Of a DNA stretch of 64,000 nt, positions 8,533 through 16,748 are shown piece after piece; position 1 is the stretch's first letter; every line of letters begins with the position of its first letter. The notes beneath the pieces are model-generated. The model worked only from the letters and a program-made list of their open reading frames with translations, ran no database searches and was not told the origin of the DNA. Location: positions 1-64,000 of the forward strand of contig QIAN01000222.1 in NCBI GenBank assembly GCA_003225005.1. Reading direction: 5' to 3'. Made by a program: the position numbers and the translations under genes. This DNA comes from Acidobacteriota bacterium. Its GTDB lineage: Bacteria > Acidobacteriota > Terriglobia > Terriglobales > Acidobacteriaceae.

Positions 8533-9789
8533 ATGTTAATTGAGATCATTCTCGAGGCTTGGATCGCGCTGAAGCGGAACCTTACGCGCAGTCTGCTGAC
8601 CATGCTGGGGATTGTTTGGGGGATTGCCACCGTCACCCTGCTGATCGCCTACGGAAGCAGCTTCCGCAGCGTTCTGGTGCACGGGTTTGATGCCTTTGGC
8701 AAAAGTGTGGTGATCTGCTGGCCGCAGCAGACCAGCGAGCAGCCGGGTGGGCAGCGCGCGGGCAAGAAAGTTCTTCTCGAGCAAGCTGACCTGGAGATGG
8801 TGAAGCAGACAGCTCCGCTGGTGAAGCATGCGTGTTTGGAAACCGTCAGGCGGCCCGGGATTGTCTATGGTGACCGCATGGTGGGAACGGCACCGGTGCG
8901 CGGAGTTTGCCCTGAGTACGGTGAGATGCGGAACGAAGTGCCTTCGGAAGGACGCTGGATTAATTCTGAGGACGAACTGGAGCGGCGGCGCGTGATCTTT
9001 CTGGGTGGCCGTCTCAAGGAACAACTCTTCAGCGGGCGTCCAGCAGTGGGAGAAACGGTGCTTGTGAGCGGGGTGCGCTTCACTGTGGTCGGAGTGATGG
9101 CGCGCAAGATCCAACTCAGCAATTACTTCAGCAGCGATGACGAGTCGTCATGGATTCCTTACTCGGCGGCGGGTGATTTGTGGAACACGCGATACGCCGC
9201 AGTGATGGTGTTTGAGCCAATCGCACCCCAGTTCGAGAAGAAAGCCATGGCGCAGGTTTTGGCGGCGGTGGCAACCAGACAGCAATTTTCGCCGACCGAT
9301 CCGAAAGCCTTCCAGATGTTTGGGCGGGATGAGTTTCGTCCGGTGATTGATGCGTTGACGATCGGGTTGCAGGTCCTGCTGACCTTTATTGGGACCCTGA
9401 CTCTAGGGATCGGCGGCGTGGGCGTGATGAATATCATGCTGGTGTCGGTGGACGAGAGGATTCGCGAGATCGGACTGCGCCGTGCACTGGGCGCGAGGAA
9501 ACGACACATCAAGCTGCAGTTTCTGGCCGAGACCCTGTTGATCATGATGGCGGGCGGGGCCATCGGCGTGGCACTTTCGTATGCGATTGCAGCTGCTGTA
9601 GGCACGCTGCCGTTGATGGGACCTCTGTTTGAGGACGATTCGGGGCAGGCCGACATTCACCTGCGGATTTCGATGCTGACCGTGATGTTGTCGAGCATTG
9701 TGCTCTTGATGGTCGGCGTCCTTAGCGGGATGGTTCCAGCATTGCGGGCCTCGAAGCTGGACCCGGTGGAAGCGCTGCGGTATGAGTGA
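8533..9789 (+). CDS. MacB-type ABC transporter permease (second of a pair)
   Basis: A second MacB/FtsX-like permease of about 418 residues, starting at ATG 8533 (MLIEIILEAWIALKRNLTRS). The frame is open back to 8437, but that part is translated repeat sequence. It has the N-terminal membrane helix TMLGIVWGIATVTLLIAYG, a periplasmic core domain, then GVGVMNIMLVSVDERIREIG, RRALGARKRHI and the terminal LDPVEALRYE. The pair probably forms a heterodimeric permease, since both share direction and a gap of under 100 bp. The substrate is unknown; related systems export peptides, lipids or antibiotics or act mechanically. Confidence 0.85.
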   Translation: MLIEIILEAWIALKRNLTRSLLTMLGIVWGIATVTLLIAYGSSFRSVLVHGFDAFGKSVVICWPQQTSEQPGGQRAGKKVLLEQADLEMVKQTAPLVKHACLETVRRPGIVYGDRMVGTAPVRGVCPEYGEMRNEVPSEGRWINSEDELERRRVIFLGGRLKEQLFSGRPAVGETVLVSGVRFTVVGVMARKIQLSNYFSSDDESSWIPYSAAGDLWNTRYAAVMVFEPIAPQFEKKAMAQVLAAVATRQQFSPTDPKAFQMFGRDEFRPVIDALTIGLQVLLTFIGTLTLGIGGVGVMNIMLVSVDERIREIGLRRALGARKRHIKLQFLAETLLIMMAGGAIGVALSYAIAAAVGTLPLMGPLFEDDSGQADIHLRISMLTVMLSSIVLLMVGVLSGMVPALRASKLDPVEALRYE

Positions 9790-9806
9790 GCTGAGAAAGT
9801 GAGAGG

Positions 9807-10213
9807 TCAAAAGTACACCCGGAACCGCCCGGCGGCGATTTCGGTCTTCTCCGACCAGCGCCGGACGAAATCCACGATCTGATCCCGCGTATCGTGCGGA
9901 ACCCAGACCCCGGTCAGAGTTCCCCCAAGCGTTTTTTTAGTGCGACGTGCTCCGCCATCAGTTTCGCCTCATCTTTGGTTTGGATCTTCTTCTCCGCTTG
10001 GGCGATCCGCTCCTGCTCTGCGGAATGGTTGGGCCGCGCTTTCGGCTGAAAGGCAGCCGCGCCGTCCTCGAAGAACTCCTTCTGCCAGCGGTAGAAGACC
10101 GTGGGCTGGAGTCCCTGTTTGTCGCACAGCTCAGGATTCGTCGTCGCGGGATGTCCGTTGGTAGTGCCGGAGCCACGGCGCCTCCTAGAGCAATGGGCGG
10201 AAAAATATCGCAA
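9807..10213 (-). pseudogene. Decayed IS3-type transposase (orfA plus start of orfB)
   Basis: On the minus strand the orfA part reads ELCDKQGLQPTVFYRWQKEF followed by EDGAAAFQ, the helix-turn-helix of IS3-like OrfA proteins, ending KKRLGEL-stop at about 9912. The overlapping orfB frame starts TGVWVPHDTRDQIVDFVRRW and stops at 9807 after some 37 residues, without the DDE integrase core. The beginning of orfA is out of register with the family. The element has lost its catalytic part and both ends, so it cannot move by itself. Confidence 0.65.
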
Positions 10214-10235
10214 ACGCTACCGCTGGCGGCTGAGA

Positions 10236-10506
10236 AGTTCATTTCAAACCAATAATCCTTTCGGTCGCACATTGGAAGACATCAATCCAGGATTGAAGTC
10301 GATGATCGCAACGCCGTACGTCTTCAGCGGAGCCATGGCTGCTTCCGATGTCCGTTTGTCGACATCGATCAGGTGGAGATCTTCTTCTTACTTGCCGGCG
10401 CGGGCGACCGACAGCTCCGAGAATTGAAAAGCGAACCGAATGCCGGACCGAAATTGCGCTTCACCTATCCCTATGACGACGGCGTCTTCAGTACTCCGGG
10501 CGTGTA
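10236..10506 (+). pseudogene. Frameshifted coding remnant, family not recognised
   Basis: Two frames look like one broken gene: NPFGRTLEDINPGLKSMIAT followed by PYVFSGAMAASDV, then after a shift IFFLLAGAGDRQLRELKSEP and FTYPYDDGVFSTPGV with a stop. The reading-frame switch lies near 10365-10375. I do not recognise the family. The piece lies between an IS remnant and a toxin/antitoxin remnant, so it may be cargo debris. Confidence 0.35.
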
Positions 10507-10515
10507 AGTCAAGCT

Positions 10516-10724
10516 CCGCTATCTTCTCCCATCCAGGTGTATCTCGATCTGTACGCTCGTGGAGGACGTGACTTCAAGCAAGCCGAGTATCTGCTGGCAA
10601 ACATTATTCGGCCGCGTTGGGGGACGGCATGATTCCGGAACCACAGCGAACCTACGTCCTGGAACTGCTGCAGGCGGTCGGGCCGATCGCGGACGACTTG
10701 GTCGTGGCCGAAGGGCATGATTGA
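10516..10724 (+). pseudogene. Remnant of an AbiEi/AbiEii-like (type IV) toxin-antitoxin pair
   Basis: The first frame reads SSPIQVYLDLYARGGRDFKQ and AEYLLANIIRPRW and stops at 10630-10632. It resembles the C-terminus of AbiEi-like antitoxins. A second frame starts inside that stop (ATGA overlap, ATG at 10629) with MIPEPQRTYVLELLQAVGPI and stops after 31 residues. It resembles the beginning of an AbiEii-like nucleotidyltransferase toxin. The 4-base overlap is typical of such operons. Both proteins are truncated and inactive. Family naming is from remembered patterns and needs a profile search. Confidence 0.4.
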
Positions 10725-10726
10725 GA

Positions 10727-11072
10727 GATGCCCAGTAGCCTTTCCCACAGGTTCGGCCGGATGTATCGGCGCAGCATGGCTTTCATAGTCCGGGTAGGTC
10801 TTCTCCCGTACTCTGGGTTTCACGGCCGTCTCACGCCATCGATCAAGATACTCGTTGAGGGTGATCTGTGCTCCTTCCAAATCACGCCGCAAATCACGTT
10901 CGCGCAACCTCTAAGTCAGGTAGGCTGGCGCTTCCCGCACGAGCCCGTGGATGGTTCGATTGTGGTATCTGCATTTGTTCTTTTCACGATCACGACCGAG
11001 ATAAACCCGAATGAGCCGTCTGCGGTCGCCCCATGCGATGATTTGACCAACTTTGGGAGCCACATAGCTCAT
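10727..11072 (-). pseudogene. Broken tyrosine recombinase (integrase) N-terminus
   Basis: From an ATG at 11072 the minus strand reads KVGQIIAWGDRRRLIRVYLG and YHNRTIHGLVREAPAYLT, which looks like an AP2-like arm-binding domain. It then meets an in-frame TAG (10908-10910) and continues as RERDLRRDLEGAQITLNEYL and DRWRETAVKPRVREKTYPDY, a core-binding SAM-like domain. A +1 shift near 10800 is needed to continue with MLRRYIRPNLWERLLG. The catalytic R-H-R-Y domain is absent because the sequence joins the AbiE-like remnant. It is a dead integrase of an ICE, phage or genomic island. Confidence 0.65.
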
Positions 11073-11183
11073 TGCAATTGACAAGGCAACTTTCCTTTGC
11101 CATATTGTCGAAGCGGTTAGCAAGATTGCCCTGAGCATCCCTTGCTTGCGCTCGAGGGTGCTTAGACTCGCGCGGAGACCGAC

Positions 11184-12029
11184 ATGAACAAACCTGAATC
11201 TCTCCACTCCCGGAGTTTGCCTCCGGAACAGGGGGGCGAACTGCTTCATTTGCCGCGCCAGAAGGCCGGATGGGAATGGATGAGCTTCTTCGTTCGGCGG
11301 CTACTTCCCGGTGAAGTCTACCCGACCAATACGGACGGCGAGGAAGCGGCGTTCGTCCTTCTCGGGGGAGTCTGTTTAGCCGATTGGGGAGAGGGGACAC
11401 AGCGCATCGGAAAAAGGAAAAATGTCTTCGATGGTTTTCCTTTTGCAGTGTACCTGCCCAGTGGAAAGAACGTAAGTTTTGCCGCGGAATCTGCCTGCGA
11501 AATCGCCGAATGCCGGGTCCCCTCAAAAGCCAAACTTGAGCCCAGACTGGTCACTCCTCAGGATGTAGTCAGCGGCCTGCGGGGAGGCGGCAACGTTTCA
11601 CGCCAGATCGTCGACGTCATCACGCCTGCCTTTCCTGCGGACAAACTCATGGTGATCGAGGTCTACACACCCGGCGGAAACTGGTCGAGTTATCCGCCCC
11701 ATAAGCATGACGTGCACGATCCGCCCCGCGAAGTCGACCTCGATGAGATCTATTACTACCGCATGAACCAACCGGAGGCCTTCGCGTTCCAGCACCTTTA
11801 TTCGAGGCAGAATTCAGTCGAGCGAACGTTGAAAACCAAAGACGGGGATGCCGTCCTCGTGCGCAGCGGTTACCATCCCGTAGTCGCCGGACCGGGATAT
11901 GACGTGTATTACCTGAATTTTCTTGCCGGATCGTCTCGCACGCTGGCGGTCACCGAGGACCCCCGACATGTGTGGATACGTTCCACGTGGAAAGAAACGG
12001 ACCCCCGCTTGCCGATGGTGACAGGATGA
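11184..12029 (+). CDS. iolB: 5-deoxy-glucuronate isomerase
   Basis: A 281-residue cupin-fold enzyme of the KduI/IolB family. IolB converts 5-deoxy-D-glucuronate to 2-deoxy-5-keto-D-gluconate in myo-inositol breakdown. The second cupin carries YPPHKHDVHDPPREVDLDEI, in which the His residues and Glu are the expected metal ligands, followed by YYYRMNQPEAFAFQHLY. The ending DPRHVWIRSTWKETDPRLP is typical. Start ATG with GGAGA 5 bases upstream. The neighbours iolD, iolG and iolE support the assignment. It is separated from iolD by a convergent LacI-type regulator and a Rieske remnant. Confidence 0.9.
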   Translation: MNKPESLHSRSLPPEQGGELLHLPRQKAGWEWMSFFVRRLLPGEVYPTNTDGEEAAFVLLGGVCLADWGEGTQRIGKRKNVFDGFPFAVYLPSGKNVSFAAESACEIAECRVPSKAKLEPRLVTPQDVVSGLRGGGNVSRQIVDVITPAFPADKLMVIEVYTPGGNWSSYPPHKHDVHDPPREVDLDEIYYYRMNQPEAFAFQHLYSRQNSVERTLKTKDGDAVLVRSGYHPVVAGPGYDVYYLNFLAGSSRTLAVTEDPRHVWIRSTWKETDPRLPMVTG

Positions 12030-12043
12030 TCAGTCCGTGCAGG

Positions 12044-12155
12044 GTTGCAACGGTTCCTTTAGATTGGCGCAACGGACAACCCCGTTTGCCTGGACTTGTC
12101 AACTTACCCCACCAAAATCAAGGACGGCCAGATCTTCGTGGGAATTCCCCAGTAG
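12044..12155 (+). pseudogene. C-terminal remnant of a Rieske [2Fe-2S] protein
   Basis: Frame pieces CNGSF, LDWRNGQP and VCLDLSTYPTKIKDGQIFVG followed by IPQ and a stop line up with the last 40 residues of a small Rieske ferredoxin (nitrite-reductase small-subunit type). Two frame changes are required. Only the second cluster-binding half is hinted at. It sits between iolB and the convergent LacI gene. Confidence 0.4.
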
Positions 12156-12163
12156 GTCGTTCG

Positions 12164-13261
12164 TCACGGCTTGTCGTGCGCGTGCAGGGCCGCAGCGGCC
12201 TCTCTCTTTGGGTATAGCATGAAGCCGCAGGATTCACGCACGCGTAGCTGCGGCAACATGTTCACGGTTATGGGTTGGGTGCGCTTGCCTTGAATGCGCT
12301 CCAGAATGAGTCGTACCGCTGCATCACCGAGTTCATACTTCGGCAATTCGATGGTCGTCAGGCGGGGTCGAAAGCAACCCAGCCAGGGGTAATCGTCAAA
12401 ACTGACCAGGCCAAAATCTTCGGGGCACCGGAGACCGATTTCGTCCGCGGCGCTCATGAATCCAATGGTCATCAGGTAATTGGTCACCAGAACCGCATCC
12501 GGACGATGCGGCAACAACGCATGCCCGGCACGATGGCCGGATTCGATACGATAGTCGCCTTCAAACGTTAGCTCCGGAAGATACTCAAGTCCCCATTGTT
12601 CCAGGGCAGCGCAGTACCCCTGTCGGCGGGCCCGTGCATTGCTGACATCCAGAGGTCCGCTGACGAATGCGATTTTCTTATGGCCGATGCGCGCAAGGTG
12701 AGAGATGGCCTCGATCGCGCCTAGTCTGTCATTGGTCTGCACAATATCGGTTTTCAGACCGGGACAGGTTCTCATCAACAAGACGATCGGAACTTTGGCC
12801 TCCTCCAACATCCGGCGTTGCGCAACCGTGAGCGTCGAGGGAGTTTTATTCAGAATGATCCCGTCGACCCGCTTGGAAACCAGGAGCTCCAGGTAAACCG
12901 CTTCCTTATCCTCCTTATCGTCGCTGTTGCAGAGCAACATGCTATAGCCGGCCTTCTGGGCGGCATCCTCGGCACCACGCACAATGGCAGGGAAGAAGGG
13001 ATTGGCGATGTCGGTCACGACCATGCCCAGCGTGTGGGTTTGCTGTTTGGCCAGACTGCGGGCCAGCAAGTTGGGACGGTAATTCAGCTTGCGAACAGCA
13101 GCTTCGACACGGCGAGCCAGGGTCGTGCTCACCCGGCCGGTGTCGTTGATCACCGCCGACACGGTGAATACCGAAACCTTAGCCTCACGGGCCACGTCGT
13201 AGATGCTGGGCACTTTGGAACCTCGGTTCGCGGTTCGCGTTCGCTTTACGTTCTTAGGCAT
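12164..13261 (-). CDS. LacI-family transcriptional regulator, probable inositol regulator
   Basis: 365 residues. An N-terminal helix-turn-helix (SIYDVAREAKVSVFTVSAVI, residues about 19-38) and hinge helix (YRPNLLARSLAKQQTHTLGM) are followed by a periplasmic-binding-protein-like ligand domain (VVTDIANPFFPAIVRGAEDA, VSGPLDVSNARARRQGY, DAVLVTNYLMTIGF). It is transcribed away from iolD and toward iolB. By position it most likely represses the surrounding iol genes and responds to inositol or a downstream intermediate. The ligand is inferred, not shown. Confidence 0.9.
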   Translation of the reverse strand: MPKNVKRTRTANRGSKVPSIYDVAREAKVSVFTVSAVINDTGRVSTTLARRVEAAVRKLNYRPNLLARSLAKQQTHTLGMVVTDIANPFFPAIVRGAEDAAQKAGYSMLLCNSDDKEDKEAVYLELLVSKRVDGIILNKTPSTLTVAQRRMLEEAKVPIVLLMRTCPGLKTDIVQTNDRLGAIEAISHLARIGHKKIAFVSGPLDVSNARARRQGYCAALEQWGLEYLPELTFEGDYRIESGHRAGHALLPHRPDAVLVTNYLMTIGFMSAADEIGLRCPEDFGLVSFDDYPWLGCFRPRLTTIELPKYELGDAAVRLILERIQGKRTQPITVNMLPQLRVRESCGFMLYPKREAAAALHAHDKP

Positions 13262-13726
13262 AAGAGGCTACGACTGTACAACACAATCAAAGGCTTCCCC
13301 AAACCTGCATACATTAATATGCTCTGCCACACCGGCAACATATATCACGATGGCGATGCCGCCGGCCGTTGAGTTGTGCTGGCAGGAAGCTGAGGCGCAG
13401 CGACTTTCATGGTCGCGGTGCAGCATTTTCCAAGAGGAACTAACCCCTTATGGGAACCATCGTCAACTCAAACTGCAGGTCTATTCTGCTTTGTGATCGT
13501 TCCCAGCACACCTTGTAAGCGATGATTTTATCAGGGATCATCCCTTATCTAAGCGATTTGGAGTTCTTGGCAACAAGCTGTTGGCGCTTTGCCTCGAGTT
13601 GCAGTATCCTTTGCTCGGCACAGCGTTCCTGGCGGCGCAGGAACGGCGAGTTCCGTTTGCAGCAGCGGAGGGGACGGACCGCGAGCGCCTACAGCCGAGG
13701 ATGGTCGCAACCGGAGTGCGGAAACC
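13262..13726. promoter_or_regulatory. Divergent intergenic region of the regulator and iolD, with candidate operator
   Basis: 465 bases without a gene separate the regulator start from the iolD start and must hold promoters in both directions. A perfect palindrome AGGGAT-C-ATCCCT sits at 13533-13545, flanked by two copies of TAAGCGAT (13516-13523 and 13550-13557). The symmetry suits a LacI-type dimer, although it is not the classical centre with CG. Longer upstream frames of iolD run through this region but do not resemble the family. Confidence 0.35.
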
Positions 13727-15589
13727 ATGACGCGAAGACTGACGATGGCGCAGGCTGTCATCCGGTTCCTGAAAGTCCAACATGTATCGCGCGACGGAAG
13801 CGAAAGCCCGTTCTTCGCGGGCTGCTTCGGCATCTTCGGGCATGGCAATGTGGCGGGTATCGGGCAGGCGCTACAGCAAAGCTCGGACTTCCCCTACTAT
13901 CTGTGCCGCAATGAGCAGGCGATGGTGCATACGGCCGCTGGCTTCGCAAAGATGAGCAACCGCCTGCGGGCGCTGGTGTGCACCACTTCCATTGGCCCCG
14001 GGGCTACCAACATGGTGACCGGCGCAGCGGGCGCGACCATTAACCGCATTCCGGTGTTACTGCTTCCCGGCGACATTTTTGCACGCCGGAACGTCGCTCC
14101 GGTCCTGCAGCAGCTGGAGTTGGCTTCTACCCAGGATGTCTCTGTCAACGATTGTTTCAAACCCGTTTCGCGCTATTGGGACCGTATCGAGCGTCCCGAA
14201 CAAATCCTGACTTCTCTTCCGGAAGCGATGCGAGTGCTTACTTCGCCCGCGGAGACTGGCGCGGTGACCTTAGCGCTTCCCCAGGATGTCCAGGCCGAGG
14301 CTTTTGATTATCCGGAGGAATTCTTCCAGCGCCGCAGCTGGACAGTTTCCCGGCCCCGTGCTGATGCTGCTCTGCTGAATCAGGCTGTCGGGTGGATTCG
14401 CGCTGCCCAACGGCCACTGATCATCGCTGGCGGTGGCGTGATCTATTCGAATGCCACGGAGGCACTGGCGGGCTTTGCCGCGCGCACTGGAATTCCGGTG
14501 GCGGAGACGCAAGCTGGCAAAGGTACGCTCAACTTCGATCACGCTCAGTCGGTGGGTGCGATTGGTGTTACAGGAACTTCCGTGGCTAACCGATTGGCCC
14601 GCAACGCAGACTTGATTCTGTCATTCGGCACACGCTACAGCGATTTCACGACTGCCTCGAAGACCGCTTTTCAGAATCCAGATTTGCGGTTCATCAATGT
14701 GAACGTTGCCGAGTTCGACGCTTTCAAGCACGCCGCTTTGCCGCTGGTCAGCGATGCCCGCACCACTTTGGAGGAGCTCTCCGGCGCGCTCGCTTCGTAT
14801 CGCGTCTCTGAAGACTACCGCTCGGAGATATCTCGTCTCCGAAGCGAGTGGGCACCCGAAGTAGACAGGATCTACAGCCGGCGGCACGGTCCGCCGTTCA
14901 GCCAGGGAGAGGTGATCGGAGTGCTGAATGCCGCTCTTGGTCCGCGCGACGTGATCGTGTGTGCTGCAGGCAGCCTTCCCGGTGATCTGCACAAGCTCTG
15001 GCGCACTCGCGATCCCAAAGGCTATCACCTCGAGTACGGTTACTCTTGCATGGGGTACGAAATCGCCGGCGGCCTGGGGGTGAAAATGGCTGACCCCAGC
15101 CGCGAGGTCTACGTACTGGTGGGCGACGGTTCGTATCTGATGATGGCGCAGGAGATTGTCACGTCGCTGCAGGAGAACATCACGCTCAACATCATTCTAT
15201 TCGACAATTCGGGATTCTCCAGCATCGGCGGCCTGAGCCGCGCTTGCGGCAGTGGAGGATTCGGCACGAGATATCAATATCGTAATCAAGGAAAAGTCAG
15301 CGCCGTAATTCCTGTCGATTTCGTGGCGAATGCGGCCAGTCTGGGCGCGCATGCCGTGCGAGCGCGAACTCACGAGGAGCTGACGGAGGCTTTGGCTGGA
15401 TTGAAAAAACAGACTCGCACCTCGGTCGTGGTCGTGGAGACCGACTATTACGATTCTGTCCCGGGCTATGAATCGTGGTGGGACGTGCCGATCGCTGAGG
15501 TCTCTGAATCGGAGTCCGTTCAGAAAGCCCGCAAGGCTCATGTCGAGGGCAGGAAGCGGGAGAGATATTTCTGGCCGCCTCAGCGGTGA
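13727..15589 (+). CDS. iolD: 3D-(3,5/4)-trihydroxycyclohexane-1,2-dione hydrolase
   Basis: A 620-residue thiamine-diphosphate enzyme that opens the ring of trihydroxycyclohexane-1,2-dione to give 5-deoxy-glucuronate. The order is N-terminal PYR domain (GIFGHGNVAGIGQAL, then the active-site Glu in CRNEQAMVHTAAGFA), a central domain (PLIIAGGGVIYSNATEAL) and a C-terminal PP domain with the ThDP/Mg motif VGDGSYLMMAQEI ending in IILFDN. I chose the ATG at 13727, preceded by GGAG, because it gives MTRRLTMAQAVIRFL, the normal start of IolD. The open frame goes back to 13589. iolG follows 117 bp later. Confidence 0.93.
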   Translation: MTRRLTMAQAVIRFLKVQHVSRDGSESPFFAGCFGIFGHGNVAGIGQALQQSSDFPYYLCRNEQAMVHTAAGFAKMSNRLRALVCTTSIGPGATNMVTGAAGATINRIPVLLLPGDIFARRNVAPVLQQLELASTQDVSVNDCFKPVSRYWDRIERPEQILTSLPEAMRVLTSPAETGAVTLALPQDVQAEAFDYPEEFFQRRSWTVSRPRADAALLNQAVGWIRAAQRPLIIAGGGVIYSNATEALAGFAARTGIPVAETQAGKGTLNFDHAQSVGAIGVTGTSVANRLARNADLILSFGTRYSDFTTASKTAFQNPDLRFINVNVAEFDAFKHAALPLVSDARTTLEELSGALASYRVSEDYRSEISRLRSEWAPEVDRIYSRRHGPPFSQGEVIGVLNAALGPRDVIVCAAGSLPGDLHKLWRTRDPKGYHLEYGYSCMGYEIAGGLGVKMADPSREVYVLVGDGSYLMMAQEIVTSLQENITLNIILFDNSGFSSIGGLSRACGSGGFGTRYQYRNQGKVSAVIPVDFVANAASLGAHAVRARTHEELTEALAGLKKQTRTSVVVVETDYYDSVPGYESWWDVPIAEVSESESVQKARKAHVEGRKRERYFWPPQR

Positions 15590-15706
15590 AGCTGGATCTC
15601 GAGTCGTTATGAGGGTAGTTCTACAGTTGCGGTTTGACGAGGATGCGGAGCATGGGTGTTGCTGACCGCGCAGTGCAAGCGCGAAGACTTTCGGAGAGAA
15701 ACCGGC

Positions 15707-16726
15707 ATGCATAAGTTGGGAGTCGGTGTACTTGGAGTGGGGGAAATGGGCCGGCGCCACGCGGAGAATCTCCGTCGCCTGATACCCGAGGCTCGCCTGG
15801 TAGCCGTGGCCGACATCGCCGCCACCCGGGCCAGGCAGGTGGCGGATGAACTTGAAATCGAGCATTCATTCGGCTGCTTTGAGGACATGCTCGCGCACAA
15901 GGACGTCAACTGCGTCGTGATCGCCGCACCCGACAAGTTCCACGCCCAGGCGATTCGCACCGCGGCGGCAGCTCGAAAACATATTCTTTCTGAAAAACCG
16001 CTGGCAACGAACCTCGCGGACGCCCACGCCGCTGTGGATGCCGTCGCCAAAGCAGGCGTCCACTTGCAGGTGGGGTTCATGCGCCGTTACGATCCCGCCT
16101 ATTCTGCGGCGATGAAACGGATTGAAGCCGGCGAGATTGGAGAGCCCGTCCTGTTCAAGTCGATTGGGCGCGACAAAAATGCTCCGCCGATCTCCGCCTA
16201 TCAGTCAAAGCTCAACGGCATGTTGCTCTACAACAACACGATTCACGATTTCGATCTCGCCCGTTGGCTCATGCGGGATGAAGTCATTGAGGCCCACACC
16301 TATGCCACCGTCGCGATTCGTCCCGAGGTTGCACAGTACGGCGACGTGGTGGCGGCTGTCGTTAACCTGAAATACCGCCGTGGTGCCATTGGCAATATCG
16401 AATCATTTGTGCAATCCACCTACGGCTATGACGTTCGGACTGAGATTGTCGGATCCGCCGGATCAATTTTGGTGGGAAGCTTCCGACAGACGCCCGCGAC
16501 TTTCCTGACCAAGCATGGCGGCACGCAAATGCTTGCCGACCATTACCTGACACGGTTTGCGGAAGCGTACGTGGCTGAGGTCAGAGATTTTGCTCATAAC
16601 ATTTTGAACGACCGCCCGCCACAAATCACCGGCGAAGATGGCCTGCGCGCGCTCGAAATTGCGGTGGCGGCCGAAACTTCTTTTCGAGAAGGCAAGCCAT
16701 GCGGCGTGAACCAAGTAACAGTATGA
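15707..16726 (+). CDS. iolG: Inositol 2-dehydrogenase (Gfo/Idh/MocA family)
   Basis: 339 residues from ATG 15707, which follows GGAGAG; the frame is open back to 15656. The Rossmann motif is GVGVLGVGEMGRRHAENL (residues about 4-21). The EKPLATNLADAH motif contains the conserved Lys. VGFMRRYDPAYSAAMKRIEA and the catalytic-region TIHDFDLARWLM complete the signature of myo-inositol dehydrogenases, which oxidise inositol to 2-keto-myo-inositol with NAD. It is 117 bp downstream of iolD and 22 bp upstream of a transaldolase gene, so these form an operon. Related scyllo-inositol dehydrogenases look similar, so exact substrate is inferred. Confidence 0.85.
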   Translation: MHKLGVGVLGVGEMGRRHAENLRRLIPEARLVAVADIAATRARQVADELEIEHSFGCFEDMLAHKDVNCVVIAAPDKFHAQAIRTAAAARKHILSEKPLATNLADAHAAVDAVAKAGVHLQVGFMRRYDPAYSAAMKRIEAGEIGEPVLFKSIGRDKNAPPISAYQSKLNGMLLYNNTIHDFDLARWLMRDEVIEAHTYATVAIRPEVAQYGDVVAAVVNLKYRRGAIGNIESFVQSTYGYDVRTEIVGSAGSILVGSFRQTPATFLTKHGGTQMLADHYLTRFAEAYVAEVRDFAHNILNDRPPQITGEDGLRALEIAVAAETSFREGKPCGVNQVTV

Positions 16727-16748
16727 AAGCAACTGGCCGGAGGATTTC

